DNA of 21,961 nt from a virus: IMG/VR virus record IMGVR_UViG_3300031997_000076, positions 1 to 21,961 of that record; one strand, written 5' to 3'. A program made the position numbers and the translations under genes. Below the pieces are notes generated by a model. It was not told the origin of the DNA. It ran no database searches and saw only the letters and a list, made by a program, of their open reading frames with translations. Shown piece by piece: positions 1-7,778 of this stretch (the first letter of the stretch is position 1; every line of letters begins with the position of its first letter).

Positions 1-150
1 CGCACCGATGGAACGCTCGTCCCCATTGCAAAAGTCATCTACATTGGGTTGTCCATTCGGGAAAGCTGTGTGCTTGATGTCTCCAGATCGTCCGCGCTCG
101 CGTTCTCCTCCCGGAGAAGCGCATCGGTGGATCTGGAGGTCACGAAGTAG
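1..150 (+). CDS. 3' end of an unidentified phage protein (partial)
   Basis: An open frame enters from the left edge and ends at TAG 148-150, directly abutting the ATG of the next gene at 151. The visible 49 residues have alternating hydrophobic and Ser/Arg residues (SRSSALAFSSRRSASVDLEV), which looks like a short beta-strand repeat such as is found in some small phage structural proteins, but I do not recognise a family. The exact stop-start junction with a plausible gene, and the lack of any better frame, argue that it is real. The ATG-initiated ORF in another frame here (8-223) is Arg/Ser-rich and looks like a shadow. The function is unknown; terminase and other packaging genes would be expected further upstream. 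Confidence 0.55.
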   Translation, partial: RTDGTLVPIAKVIYIGLSIRESCVLDVSRSSALAFSSRRSASVDLEVTK

Positions 151-471
151 ATGGCCGACTTCACGCACGTCGGGGACATCGGTACGGCAATCACGATCAC
201 GTTCTACGAGAAGGACGGCGTGACGCCAGTGGATCTCACCGATGTCGATACGATCGAGTTCAAGGTCGAGCGCCGGGACGGCTCCGGCATGATCTGGGAG
301 CCGGACATCATCGACATTCCCGGAGGAGTGGCCCGGTACGTCACCCTGGCAGGCGATCTGGACATCGCCGGCAAGTGGCAGATCCAGGGCCACATCGTCT
401 TCACGGACACGACCGAGTGGCACACCGAGAAGGTGACGTTCGAGGTCAAACCCATCCTGTCCGGGGCATAG
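151..471 (+). CDS. Small Ig-like / BppU-N-like phage protein
   Basis: A 106-residue protein starting at ATG 151, immediately after the upstream TAG, with GGAGG at 135-139 as a somewhat distant ribosome binding site. The pattern is GDIGTAITITFYEKDG, then PVDLTDVDTIEFKVERRDG, then a segment around residues 64-80 with AGDLDIAGKWQIQG, and a final FTDTTEWHTEKVTFEV strand. This matches the beta-sandwich layout of the BppU N-terminal / phage Ig-like domain family, in which a short domain describes 'extra material' on baseplates or capsids. Such small proteins also occur next to portal genes in metagenomic siphoviruses. It ends one base before the portal start and is probably translationally coupled to it. 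The role is inferred as a minor virion or head-associated protein. Confidence 0.6.
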   Translation: MADFTHVGDIGTAITITFYEKDGVTPVDLTDVDTIEFKVERRDGSGMIWEPDIIDIPGGVARYVTLAGDLDIAGKWQIQGHIVFTDTTEWHTEKVTFEVKPILSGA

Positions 472-472
472 C

Positions 473-2677
473 ATGAAACTCAAGGAATGGATCGCCCGGC
501 AACTGTCCCGGATCTTCAAGGGCAGCGTGACCTATCAGATCGTGGTGGCGCCCGCCGAGAGTGGACAGACGTACCCGGATGTCCACTCCGAAGAGGACTC
601 ACTCGCTACGGACTTCATCTTCGGCAGCAGCCCAACGCTCTACGCAGCCGTGCGGGCCGTGGCCAACGCAATCGCCATGGTGCCCATCCGAGTCATCGGG
701 CCGGACGGGAAGGAACGACCGAACCATCCCCTACAGAAACTCCTCGACAGGCCGAACGATTGGGACACCACCTTCGACCTCATGGAGCAGACCGGAATCT
801 TCCTCGAGGCCACGGGCACGATGCCGTGGTATCTCGAGGGCGGGGCCAACAAAGGCAAGCCGAGTCAGATCATCCCGCTCCACCCGAACCGCGTGACGCC
901 TGTTCTGCATCCGACGAAGAAAATCTCCGGGTACGAGTACAGCGTGGACGGCAGGACCAAGGTGTTCTCCGTCGATGAGATGATCCTGTTCCGCTTCTTC
1001 GACCCCGGTGATGTCAAGGGCATGTCCGGCATGGGCTCCATGACGCCCGCGATGGATTCGGCCATCGTGGATCGGCTTGCCGTGCGGTTCAACCGGCAAT
1101 TCTTCAAGCGCGGAGCCGTGCTGTCCGGCGTCATCGAGACGGAATCCGAGGACATCGAACCCGCCACGATGGAGAAGTACGTCCAGCAGTTCCGGGACAG
1201 GCACGCAGGCAGCGAGAGGGCATGGGATGTCCGTGGGCTCTCCCACGGGCTGAAGTGGAAGCCGACGCAACCCACCCACACCGATATGCTGTTCGAGAAA
1301 CTGCGGTCCATGAACCGAGAGGAAATGCTGATGTCCGTGGGCGTGCCGCCCATCATGGTAACGCTCCTGGACGGTGCTACCTACTCCAACGCGCAGCAGC
1401 AGGAGTCGGCGTTCTGGATCGCTACCATCCTGCCCAAGATCCGCAAGATGGAGGCGCGCCTGAACCGCGACCTCGCATCACGGTACGGGGATGTGACCAT
1501 CATCCTCGACATCAGCGACATCAAGGCGCTCCAGCCCGACCGAACCCAGATCGCCTCCGTGATCTCGCCCCTGTTGGAGCGCCGCATCATCAACCCGAAC
1601 GAGGCCAGGTTCTACCTCAGCTCGGGTCGCATCCCGAAACTCGATCCCGTCAAGCATGGGGAAGAGTTCCTGACGAACTTCCAGATCACGTCGCTCAAGG
1701 CGAGCCTGGATGTGCGAACCCCCGCGACACCCGAGGTTCCACCAGCGGACACTCCACCAGACGAGTCTCCAGAGGATGACCAGGTGGAGAACCTTCTGGC
1801 GACACTCGCTCGGAAGGCCATCGAACTCGACATCGAGACGCGGAACGAGATCCGCACCCGCAATCTAGATCCGATTCGCCGGGCCTCCATCCGGATCTTC
1901 CAGGACACTTCCTACTCCCTGTTCGAGCAGCAGCGGAAGGCCGTACTCGAGGTCATCGAGAGGCGCAAGGGAGTCCTGGTGGATCTGGCGAAACTCCAGT
2001 TCCCGGCCAAGAGCTCCCGCTTCAAGGGCGTCATGGATGATCTCAGCGGACTCCTGGATGAACTGGAGAACGAATACCAAAGTCAGTTCCTCGGGGCCTA
2101 CTACGACACCGTATCGGAGACCGGCAGGGAAGCCATGCGTCTCATCGACCCCGACTTGACCTATCACTCCTCGGGGGTATCGGCCACCACCTTCACCTCC
2201 AAGCAGTCCGGCAAGCTCATCGTGGGGATCCACGAGGCTACGCTGGCGAAGGTACAGGCCACGCTTGCGGAAGGGCTTGCCTTGGGGGAGACGAACGCGG
2301 ATCTCGCCTCCCGCCTGATGGACGTGATGGGTTCGGATGTGAACGTGGAGCGCGCACGCATGATCGCGCAGACGGAATCGAACCGCTCGGTGAACTTCGG
2401 CCAAGTGGATGCGTGGGCACAGACCGGCGGTGTGGTCAATCGCAAGATGTGGGTCTCGTCTGGAGACGACAAGGTGCGTGACACTCACCAGCAAGCGGAC
2501 GGCCAGGTGGTCGGTCTCGACGAGACCTTCACCGTTGGGAGCTCCCGGCTGGATTACCCCGGGGACGAAGATCACGGGGCCGACGCATCCGAAGTGATCG
2601 ACTGCCGATGCTCGATGGATCCGATCCTGGCGAGCGAAGCAGCCGCCTACTCGCGGAACGGAAAGGGTCACGCATGA
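473..2677 (+). CDS. Portal protein fused to a MuF-like (SPP1 gp7-type) C-terminal domain
   Basis: A 734-residue protein. Residues about 45-400 are a HK97-type portal: TLYAAVRAVANAIAMVPIRV, then HPLQKLLDRPND, then a long helical part including VGVPPIMVTLLDGATYSNAQ, typical of the family that forms the dodecameric ring through which DNA enters the capsid. A Pro/Asp/Glu-rich linker sits at about 416-438. The remainder is helical and then carries a MuF/phage head morphogenesis signature: AQTESNRS near 632, MWVSSGDDKVRDTHQQADGQ near 655, and a terminal IDCRC near 708. Usually portal and MuF are two separate adjacent genes of about 400-500 and 250-350 residues; here both are in one frame with no stop. 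The MuF part is expected to be a minor capsid protein inside the head. The stop overlaps the protease start (ATGA). Confidence 0.93.
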   Translation: MKLKEWIARQLSRIFKGSVTYQIVVAPAESGQTYPDVHSEEDSLATDFIFGSSPTLYAAVRAVANAIAMVPIRVIGPDGKERPNHPLQKLLDRPNDWDTTFDLMEQTGIFLEATGTMPWYLEGGANKGKPSQIIPLHPNRVTPVLHPTKKISGYEYSVDGRTKVFSVDEMILFRFFDPGDVKGMSGMGSMTPAMDSAIVDRLAVRFNRQFFKRGAVLSGVIETESEDIEPATMEKYVQQFRDRHAGSERAWDVRGLSHGLKWKPTQPTHTDMLFEKLRSMNREEMLMSVGVPPIMVTLLDGATYSNAQQQESAFWIATILPKIRKMEARLNRDLASRYGDVTIILDISDIKALQPDRTQIASVISPLLERRIINPNEARFYLSSGRIPKLDPVKHGEEFLTNFQITSLKASLDVRTPATPEVPPADTPPDESPEDDQVENLLATLARKAIELDIETRNEIRTRNLDPIRRASIRIFQDTSYSLFEQQRKAVLEVIERRKGVLVDLAKLQFPAKSSRFKGVMDDLSGLLDELENEYQSQFLGAYYDTVSETGREAMRLIDPDLTYHSSGVSATTFTSKQSGKLIVGIHEATLAKVQATLAEGLALGETNADLASRLMDVMGSDVNVERARMIAQTESNRSVNFGQVDAWAQTGGVVNRKMWVSSGDDKVRDTHQQADGQVVGLDETFTVGSSRLDYPGDEDHGADASEVIDCRCSMDPILASEAAAYSRNGKGHA

Positions 2678-3492
2678 ACACTCTGGAGCTCCTGAAAGCC
2701 ACGAGGCCGGACGAGTACGCGATGCGCGAACGCCTGGCCGCCGACTGCAAGAAGGGAGGAAAGACGGAACTCCTCTGGTGGCAGGGAGGGTTGGATCGCG
2801 TTCTCAAGGCCGGTCCCGACATCTTCACCTTCACGATCTCCACCCCGACAGTGGATCGCTACGAGGATGTCGTGACCCCCGAGGGCATGGTCAACACCGC
2901 GTTCCGTAGCAACAACGTCGTCCTGTGGCAGCACGATCACACCAAGCACATCGGAAACTCCATCGCCGAGCGGATCATCCCCGGGATACGGGTCGAAGCC
3001 GACATGGACTTCGACACCGCCAACGATCAGGACGGTCTCGCCGCCATGGTCAAGGGCAAAGTCGCGGACGGAAGGATTCGAGCGACCTCCATCGGATTCC
3101 GCCCGCTCAAGTACGAAATGCGCTACGAGACCGCCGAGACCAACAGCGGGAAGACCCAGGACATCTGGACTGGCGGCTTCACGTTCCATGAGTGGGAGTT
3201 GCTGGAGTGGAGCATCGTCTCCATCCCGGCGAACCCCGATGCGGTGCGGAGGGCGTTCGGACTTCTGATGAACGGCCCGACCGATGAACTTGAAGAGGCC
3301 ATCCAGCGCGTGTTCGCACGCGAGTACGGGAACCGTCTGGAGGAAGCGTTCGGGGAGATCAGCCGGCTCAAGCAGTTGGTGGATCGCTTCGAGCGGGAAC
3401 CACGCGGACCAGGGATCACGATGGCGGAACTTCTCGAAATCGAGAAGGCTTCGAGCATCCTGCGTGATCTCAGTCTGACAAGGAGAGACTGA
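2674..3492 (+). CDS. Prohead (capsid maturation) protease, HK97/S78 type
   Basis: A 272-residue protein. I choose ATG 2674, which overlaps the portal stop as ATGA, rather than an in-frame ATG at 2608 that would extend 22 residues into the portal gene. The fold signature is FTFTISTPTVDRYEDVVTPE, the likely catalytic His within VLWQHDHTKHIGN (H87 or H89), the nucleophile region ATSIGF (S139), and WELLEWSIVSIPANPDA near 174-190. These match the herpesvirus-protease-like HK97 gp4 family, which removes the N-terminal delta domain of the major capsid protein and other internal proteins during head maturation. The C-terminal 80 residues are helical and could be a self-cleaved tail. It lies just upstream of the capsid gene as expected. 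Confidence 0.92.
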   Translation: MNTLELLKATRPDEYAMRERLAADCKKGGKTELLWWQGGLDRVLKAGPDIFTFTISTPTVDRYEDVVTPEGMVNTAFRSNNVVLWQHDHTKHIGNSIAERIIPGIRVEADMDFDTANDQDGLAAMVKGKVADGRIRATSIGFRPLKYEMRYETAETNSGKTQDIWTGGFTFHEWELLEWSIVSIPANPDAVRRAFGLLMNGPTDELEEAIQRVFAREYGNRLEEAFGEISRLKQLVDRFEREPRGPGITMAELLEIEKASSILRDLSLTRRD

Positions 3493-3986
3493 TGATTCGC
3501 AAGCCACTGATGGGTCTGCTGGTGGCGGTCGGGCTGCTTGGTCTGGCCTCTACCGCGATGGCGACCAAGAACGCGCCGCAGTTGAGGACCGTTCAGTATG
3601 GAGTCGTGACGGTGGCGATCTCGCTTCCCTCGATGGCGACCAGCGCGCTCGACACCTCCTACGTGGACATCTCGGACGGGAAATGGACGATCCTGCCGGG
3701 CGCCACACCGTACACCGCCATGCCATTGAGCATCGGGGCGTACTTTGTGACGGCGCTGGTGGACTCAGTGAATACTGGGATCAGCGTCGGCACGCTTGCG
3801 TCTCCGACGACTGGTTGGCTGGAAATATACTCGCTGAACAACATCAACTCCAATCTAACGGCGGCGGCCCCGTTCAAGGCACTCGCCGTCTCGGTGGTCG
3901 CTCCGATTTTGAGGGTGATCGTCAGGCACGCGGAAGCCACCACAACCGGCTACTCCGTGCTTTACATCAACTACCCGATCAAGTGA
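3492..3986 (+). CDS. Small leader-bearing protein upstream of the capsid gene (unknown function)
   Basis: A 164-residue protein; the ATG at 3492 shares its first base with the protease TGA, with AGGAGA just upstream. The N-terminus is a textbook signal-peptide shape: MIRKP, then a hydrophobic run LMGLLVAVGLLGLAS, then TAMA before TKN, giving a predicted cleavage near residue 24. The rest is Ser/Thr/Ala-rich with short beta-like strands and no Cys, ending in YSVLYINYPIK. I do not recognise a family. A leader on a gene inside the head-assembly block is unexpected, because heads assemble in the cytoplasm. A second leader-bearing protein of similar size lies just after the capsid gene. Possibilities are an envelope-acting protein carried as cargo, a decoration protein with a misread hydrophobic arm, or a leader removed by the prohead protease. 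Confidence 0.85.
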   Translation: MIRKPLMGLLVAVGLLGLASTAMATKNAPQLRTVQYGVVTVAISLPSMATSALDTSYVDISDGKWTILPGATPYTAMPLSIGAYFVTALVDSVNTGISVGTLASPTTGWLEIYSLNNINSNLTAAAPFKALAVSVVAPILRVIVRHAEATTTGYSVLYINYPIK

Positions 3987-4075
3987 ATGGCATGACGTTC
4001 TCTCACGCCGGGGCGCAAGTTGCACCGCACGGCATCCCCCGCGACCTGCTACCGCAGTCGCTCTAGGAGGTTGGT

Positions 4076-5566
4076 ATGACCGAGCAAGTCAAAGCAACCG
4101 CACACGAAGAACTGGTGCGGCTGACAGAGCAGATCCGCGACGAGATCCGGTCGGAGCGCAAGACGTTCTCCGACAAGCTGGAGACCGTCGAGAAGATGGG
4201 TGTCGATCTCCAGCGCGAGATCGATCGCCAGCATCGGGAGCCCATCTTCCCCGGCGTGGATGCCGGTGAGTTCGATGGAACGCCCAAGTCGTTCCGCAAG
4301 ACGTTCATCTCGAAGCGTCCGCAGCCCGGGCAGAAGGGTCACGAGCAGATCAGCGAACTCCAGACGCTCAACGATGAGCTGTTCTACATGGAGAAGATCC
4401 GCCAGGCGTGCAAGCTCGACTCCATGCCGAACACGCCGGAAGACATCCGGGAGACCGCCAAGTGGAAGCAGTACCGGGAAGCCGTACATGCCATCACGAA
4501 GGCCAACGACATCCTGGACGACAGCGGCTCCTCGGTGTGGGTGCCCACCATCACGAGCCAGCAGATGACGGACTTCCTCACGATGGAGATGCGGGTCGGC
4601 TCGCTGTTCCAGGAAGTCCGGATGCCGAGCCCGACGTTCTACTGGCCCTTCGCAACCGCGGCTCCGATTGCCGTTCCGGTGAGCGAGGCGAACGACTACT
4701 CGCAGGCGTTCTCCCCGACCCTCACTCCGGCTACCTATCAGGCGTTCGGAGCCAGCGATCCGGTGGGTCGGGCGACCTTCACCGCGAAGAAGATCCGGGC
4801 CTTCCAGTTCTTCACGCGGGAGTGGAGCGAGGACACCATCGCAGCGGCGATGCCGTGGCTCAATCAGCAGATGCCGAGGGCCGTGGGTCGGGGCTGGGAG
4901 AACGCCATCGTGAACGGCGACACCGCCGGCACCCTGGATGCCGCGGACGCGAGCGAGTGCTCGACGTGGTTCAACGGTCTCCGGTACTACTGCATCTCAC
5001 AGGGTTCGTGGGCCGGAACCTCCGCCGACACCCATGGGTTCCCGCATCAGCAGATCGCCTACACGACTCCGGGAACGTGGGCCGACGCCGACTTCCAGAC
5101 CTCGCTCCGCGGACAGCGGGTGAAGATGGACAAGTACGGGGTTCTGCTCTCGGATCTCGCCTGGATCGTGTCGCTGGACTGCTACTACCGGATGATGGTT
5201 CTTCCGGGGATGCAGAAGTTGTCGGACTTCGGACCGCAGGCCACTCTGTTGAGCGGCCAGGTGGGATCGTTCGACGACATTCCGGTGATCCTGAGCCAGT
5301 TCTTCTTCCGGGTGGAGGGAGACAACGCGACCGACACGCTGAACGGGAAGAAGCACGGTACGCTCACCCGGTCCTCGGGTGGCAACCTGCTCGTGTACCG
5401 TCCCGCGTGGCTGCGCGGTCGGATGGCGAGCATGGCGGTGGAGGCGATCCGGTTCCCCATGAGCGACCAGCACGCGGTCGTGATGTGGGAGCGCGGGGAT
5501 TTCAACACCATCCATCCGGCGACGGCGACCACGGTGAACTACGGATACGACATCAAGCCTCTGTAG
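4076..5566 (+). CDS. Major capsid protein, HK97 fold
   Basis: A 496-residue protein starting at ATG 4076 behind TAGGAGG. Residues about 1-55 are charged and coiled-coil-like (HEELVRLTEQIRDEIRSERK), as in the N-terminal delta domain that acts as an internal scaffold in HK97-like phages and is then removed by the protease. The mature region has an N-arm with SSVWVPTITSQQMTDFL, an E-loop-like part, the characteristic WENAIVNGDTAG motif near 273-284, and a C-terminal P/A-domain ending with the strands MAVEAIRFPMSDQHAVVMWE and VNYGYDIKPL. The length is in the upper range for a delta-domain-containing MCP. The cleavage site would lie between about residues 90 and 150 but cannot be fixed by eye. Gene order protease-MCP-connector supports the call. 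Confidence 0.93.
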   Translation: MTEQVKATAHEELVRLTEQIRDEIRSERKTFSDKLETVEKMGVDLQREIDRQHREPIFPGVDAGEFDGTPKSFRKTFISKRPQPGQKGHEQISELQTLNDELFYMEKIRQACKLDSMPNTPEDIRETAKWKQYREAVHAITKANDILDDSGSSVWVPTITSQQMTDFLTMEMRVGSLFQEVRMPSPTFYWPFATAAPIAVPVSEANDYSQAFSPTLTPATYQAFGASDPVGRATFTAKKIRAFQFFTREWSEDTIAAAMPWLNQQMPRAVGRGWENAIVNGDTAGTLDAADASECSTWFNGLRYYCISQGSWAGTSADTHGFPHQQIAYTTPGTWADADFQTSLRGQRVKMDKYGVLLSDLAWIVSLDCYYRMMVLPGMQKLSDFGPQATLLSGQVGSFDDIPVILSQFFFRVEGDNATDTLNGKKHGTLTRSSGGNLLVYRPAWLRGRMASMAVEAIRFPMSDQHAVVMWERGDFNTIHPATATTVNYGYDIKPL

Positions 5567-5578
5567 TTCGTGATCTGA

Positions 5579-5645
5579 GCTGGGATGCCCTTCCCCAGCG
5601 ATGAACGAAGCGGGGTGGCCGGTCAGGAAGCTGGCCGCCACCCCG
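5579..5645 (+). terminator. Two tandem hairpins after the capsid gene
   Basis: The first inverted repeat is GCTGGG 5579-5584 with CCCAGC 5594-5599 (6-bp stem, 9-base loop). The second is CGGGGTGGC 5611-5619 with GCCACCCCG 5637-5645 (9-bp stem, 17-base loop). No T-run follows, so a classic intrinsic terminator is not shown; partial termination, Rho-independent pausing or protection of the capsid mRNA 3' end are more likely. The hairpins end 8 bases before the ribosome binding site of the next gene. Confidence 0.5.
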
Positions 5646-5665
5646 TATTCGTGAAGGAGACGAAG

Positions 5666-6172
5666 ATGCGGATTCTGAAGATCACTGGGTTGGTCGCGCT
5701 CCTGCTCTTGCCGCCGCTGCTGCTCAGGGCGGATTCGGTCATCACCAAGACTGCGAATGCGGTTCTCTCTGGCGATTCCGGGCCAGGGATGCTGGAGTGG
5801 CGGATCACCTGTACCGATACCGCCGTCGAACAGGGGGATACGCTCCTCACAGGATGGGTGAAGGCTCAGAACCAACTGCTCACCCGGGGTGGATCGGCGA
5901 ACACCCTGTTCCTCTCAGGGACGGCCTGGTACATGGACACCACAGCGACATCGCTGGTTCTGGAGACCTGCGCGACCCTGACACCCTCGACGGCGATTGG
6001 TCGGAAACCCATCCTGACTACGCTTGCGACTGGCATCACCAAAACTCCGGTGTCGTTCGCAACGGCGGTCCCGGTATCGAAGTGGTGGAGATTCATGTAC
6101 GTTTACACGGACAACGACTCGGTGGCGGCATCGGGCGCCATGATGATCCTGGAGATATGGAAACCGAACTAA
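5666..6172 (+). CDS. Second small leader-bearing protein, downstream of the capsid gene
   Basis: A 168-residue protein. I choose ATG 5666 because GAAGGAG at 5653-5659 lies six bases upstream and because the longer alternative (from 5585) would run through the hairpins. The N-terminus MRILKITG followed by LVALLLLPPLLLRA is a short positively charged, strongly hydrophobic signal-like segment, with a plausible cleavage before DSVITK. The mature part is beta-rich with two Cys (near residues 50 and 100) that could form a disulfide in an oxidising compartment. It ends in AASGAMMILEIWKPN, which resembles in layout the C-terminus of the leader-bearing protein before the capsid gene. There is no lipobox. 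Family and function are unknown; decoration, capsid cargo or an envelope protein affecting adsorption are all possible. Confidence 0.85.
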   Translation: MRILKITGLVALLLLPPLLLRADSVITKTANAVLSGDSGPGMLEWRITCTDTAVEQGDTLLTGWVKAQNQLLTRGGSANTLFLSGTAWYMDTTATSLVLETCATLTPSTAIGRKPILTTLATGITKTPVSFATAVPVSKWWRFMYVYTDNDSVAASGAMMILEIWKPN

Positions 6173-6492
6173 CGCAAGACGCACGCGACGCCTTCGGCGT
6201 TCCGGAGCATCCGGACATCGCGGGCTTGAAGCGTGCTCACCTTGACGCTTACGACAAGGCAATGGAGAAGGGAGCGAAGATGCAGGTGCAGGTGCGGGTA
6301 ACGAAAAGCACACTCATTCAAGGGCAAGGGTTCGTGGTCCATAAGGACCATACCTTCATGATCGACCGTGAGGACTTCCAGCGGGTGAAGAACTCGCTGG
6401 ACGGGAACCTGGAGCTGGTGGACCGGGACATCATGGAACCCCTCGTGATGCCCGACAAGAGCATGAAGTCGGGGTCGATGGTAACAAAGTAA
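6157..6492 (+). CDS. Small hypothetical head-region protein
   Basis: A 111-residue protein if started at ATG 6157, which overlaps the preceding gene by 16 bases but has GGAG only two bases before the ATG. An alternative ATG at 6280 has a better placed GAAGGGAG and would give a 70-residue protein starting MQVQVRVTK. The segment between the two starts (TQDARDAFGVPEHPDIAGLK) looks protein-like, and without it a 107-base gap would remain, so I favour the longer form. The C-terminal part has a compact basic/acidic pattern (FMIDREDFQRVKNSLDGNLE) and no recognised motif. Its stop abuts the connector ATG at 6493. A role in the head or as an accessory to MCP is inferred only from position. Confidence 0.7.
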   Translation: METELTQDARDAFGVPEHPDIAGLKRAHLDAYDKAMEKGAKMQVQVRVTKSTLIQGQGFVVHKDHTFMIDREDFQRVKNSLDGNLELVDRDIMEPLVMPDKSMKSGSMVTK

Positions 6493-7110
6493 ATGGCGCT
6501 CACTGTCGTCACGCTCGCCACCTACGCCCTCGCCACCATCGAGGATGTGACCCAGTACATGCAACTGGAAGGCCCCCCGAGCGCGGGGGAAGCCGAGTTG
6601 GTGAAGCGCGTCATCAACGCCGCGACCGATCGGGTGGAGCGGCATTGTGGCCGGCACTTCGTCGGGCGAGCCGTGACGGAGTTCTACGATGGCGAGGGGT
6701 CCAAGAGGCTCTACCTCCGTATGCACCCCGTCGTGTCGGTCTCCCAGGCCGATTACCTGGCGGTGGACGGATCGAGTTACGCCACCTACCTATCGAGCGA
6801 TCTGCTGCTCGACACCCGCAAGGGAGTCCTGATGCTCAAGGGCGGGTATTCGTGGACACATGGGATCCGGAACTGGCAGATCCAGTACACCCCTGGGTGG
6901 GCCACACTCGGGGACGTGCCGAGCGATGTGGTGCTGGCCTGCATGAAGCTCTGCGCCGAATACTGGCGGCAGTACGCGAACCGCCGGGACGACATTGACT
7001 CCATGAGCGTTGACGGCCAGACGGTCTTCTACTCCAGGGATCCGATGCCCAAGGACGTGAAGGCGCTTCTGGGGCACTTCGTGGTTCCCTACGGGACCGG
7101 GGGCGAGTGA
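6493..7110 (+). CDS. Head-tail connector (HK97 gp6-like adaptor)
   Basis: A 205-residue protein starting immediately after TAA 6490-6492. The N-terminal half has the helical pattern of the gp6/phage_connect family: TIEDVTQYMQLEGPPSAGEA, then LVKRVINAATDRVERHCGR, followed by a beta part and a C-terminal helix with LACMKLCAEYWRQYANRRDD. This family forms the ring below the portal that joins head to tail. The length is longer than the about 100-residue gp6 of HK97 but normal for the wider family, which inserts a beta domain between the helices (here about residues 65-135). Its position between capsid and gp10-like genes agrees. Confidence 0.85.
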   Translation: MALTVVTLATYALATIEDVTQYMQLEGPPSAGEAELVKRVINAATDRVERHCGRHFVGRAVTEFYDGEGSKRLYLRMHPVVSVSQADYLAVDGSSYATYLSSDLLLDTRKGVLMLKGGYSWTHGIRNWQIQYTPGWATLGDVPSDVVLACMKLCAEYWRQYANRRDDIDSMSVDGQTVFYSRDPMPKDVKALLGHFVVPYGTGGE

Positions 7111-7778
7111 TGCCACGGTTCGAGGGCGGAACTTCAGGGCTGCGCGGGGGACGGGCGCACTACCGTACCCGCAGATCCCGCGTCACCGCGGAGATTGATG
7201 GCATCGAGGAGATCCAAGCCTACCTCCTGAGTCTCCCATACGCCGTCATGAACCAGATGGGGACCAAGATGGTGGAAGCCCTCGTGCTCGTGCAGCGCAC
7301 CCTGGGACAGTCGATCCTGCGGAAGTTCACCCAGCACACCGGGCTGTTCCGCAAGTCCTGGGATATGCAGATGATTACGAAGCCGGTGGCCGGGAAGGGC
7401 CAGCTCGGGGGTGGGATAGTCGCCGGCAAGGTCGGATCGAATCACCCGGCAGCCTGGATTCAGAACGTGGGTTCCGGCTACCTACCTGGGGGCGTCGTGA
7501 GACCGAGGCAGGCCGGATCGCTGGCGATCCCGCAGACGAAGACGGCTCGCGGGAGTCGAGCTCGGGACTGGGGGGACCGCCTCGAGCTCCAGCAAGGCCG
7601 CCGGGGTGCCTATCTCGCCGAGAAGGCATCTGGCACCGTGCAGTACATCTTGAAGCGATCTGTGCGTCTCAAGCCCACCGGGTACCTGGATGAATCCGTG
7701 AATACCGCGGAGCCCTTGGTCGTGAACCTCCTGGGGTATGGAGTCGGGATCGCCGTTATGGAAGGGCCGAGGCCATGA
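7110..7778 (+). CDS. HK97 gp10-like neck / tail completion protein
   Basis: A 222-residue protein starting at ATG 7110, which shares a base with the upstream TGA; a GTG three bases earlier is also in frame. The N-terminus is Arg/Gly-rich. The central region has IEEIQAYLLSLPYAVMNQMG, then helices with ALVLVQRTLGQSILRKFTQHTGLFRKSW, like the HK97 gp10 family in which an N-terminal helix is followed by 'HTGxLRxS' and beta strands. Such proteins complete the neck or tail top. A basic segment at about 130-165 (RPRQAGSLAIPQTKTARGSR) resembles the Mu-like or bulky variants. The stop overlaps the next ATG as ATGA. Confidence 0.75.
   Translation: MPRFEGGTSGLRGGRAHYRTRRSRVTAEIDGIEEIQAYLLSLPYAVMNQMGTKMVEALVLVQRTLGQSILRKFTQHTGLFRKSWDMQMITKPVAGKGQLGGGIVAGKVGSNHPAAWIQNVGSGYLPGGVVRPRQAGSLAIPQTKTARGSRARDWGDRLELQQGRRGAYLAEKASGTVQYILKRSVRLKPTGYLDESVNTAEPLVVNLLGYGVGIAVMEGPRP

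Noticed and set aside
1865-2671. Long antisense ORF (268 codons) across the MuF part of the portal gene
   Set aside because: It lies wholly opposite a gene with strong family motifs; it is a shadow of GC-rich codon bias and has no ribosome site or motif.
4408-5604. Second + strand ORF of 398 codons within the capsid gene
   Set aside because: It is His/Arg/Gly-rich, has no start signal and overlaps the HK97-type capsid frame throughout.
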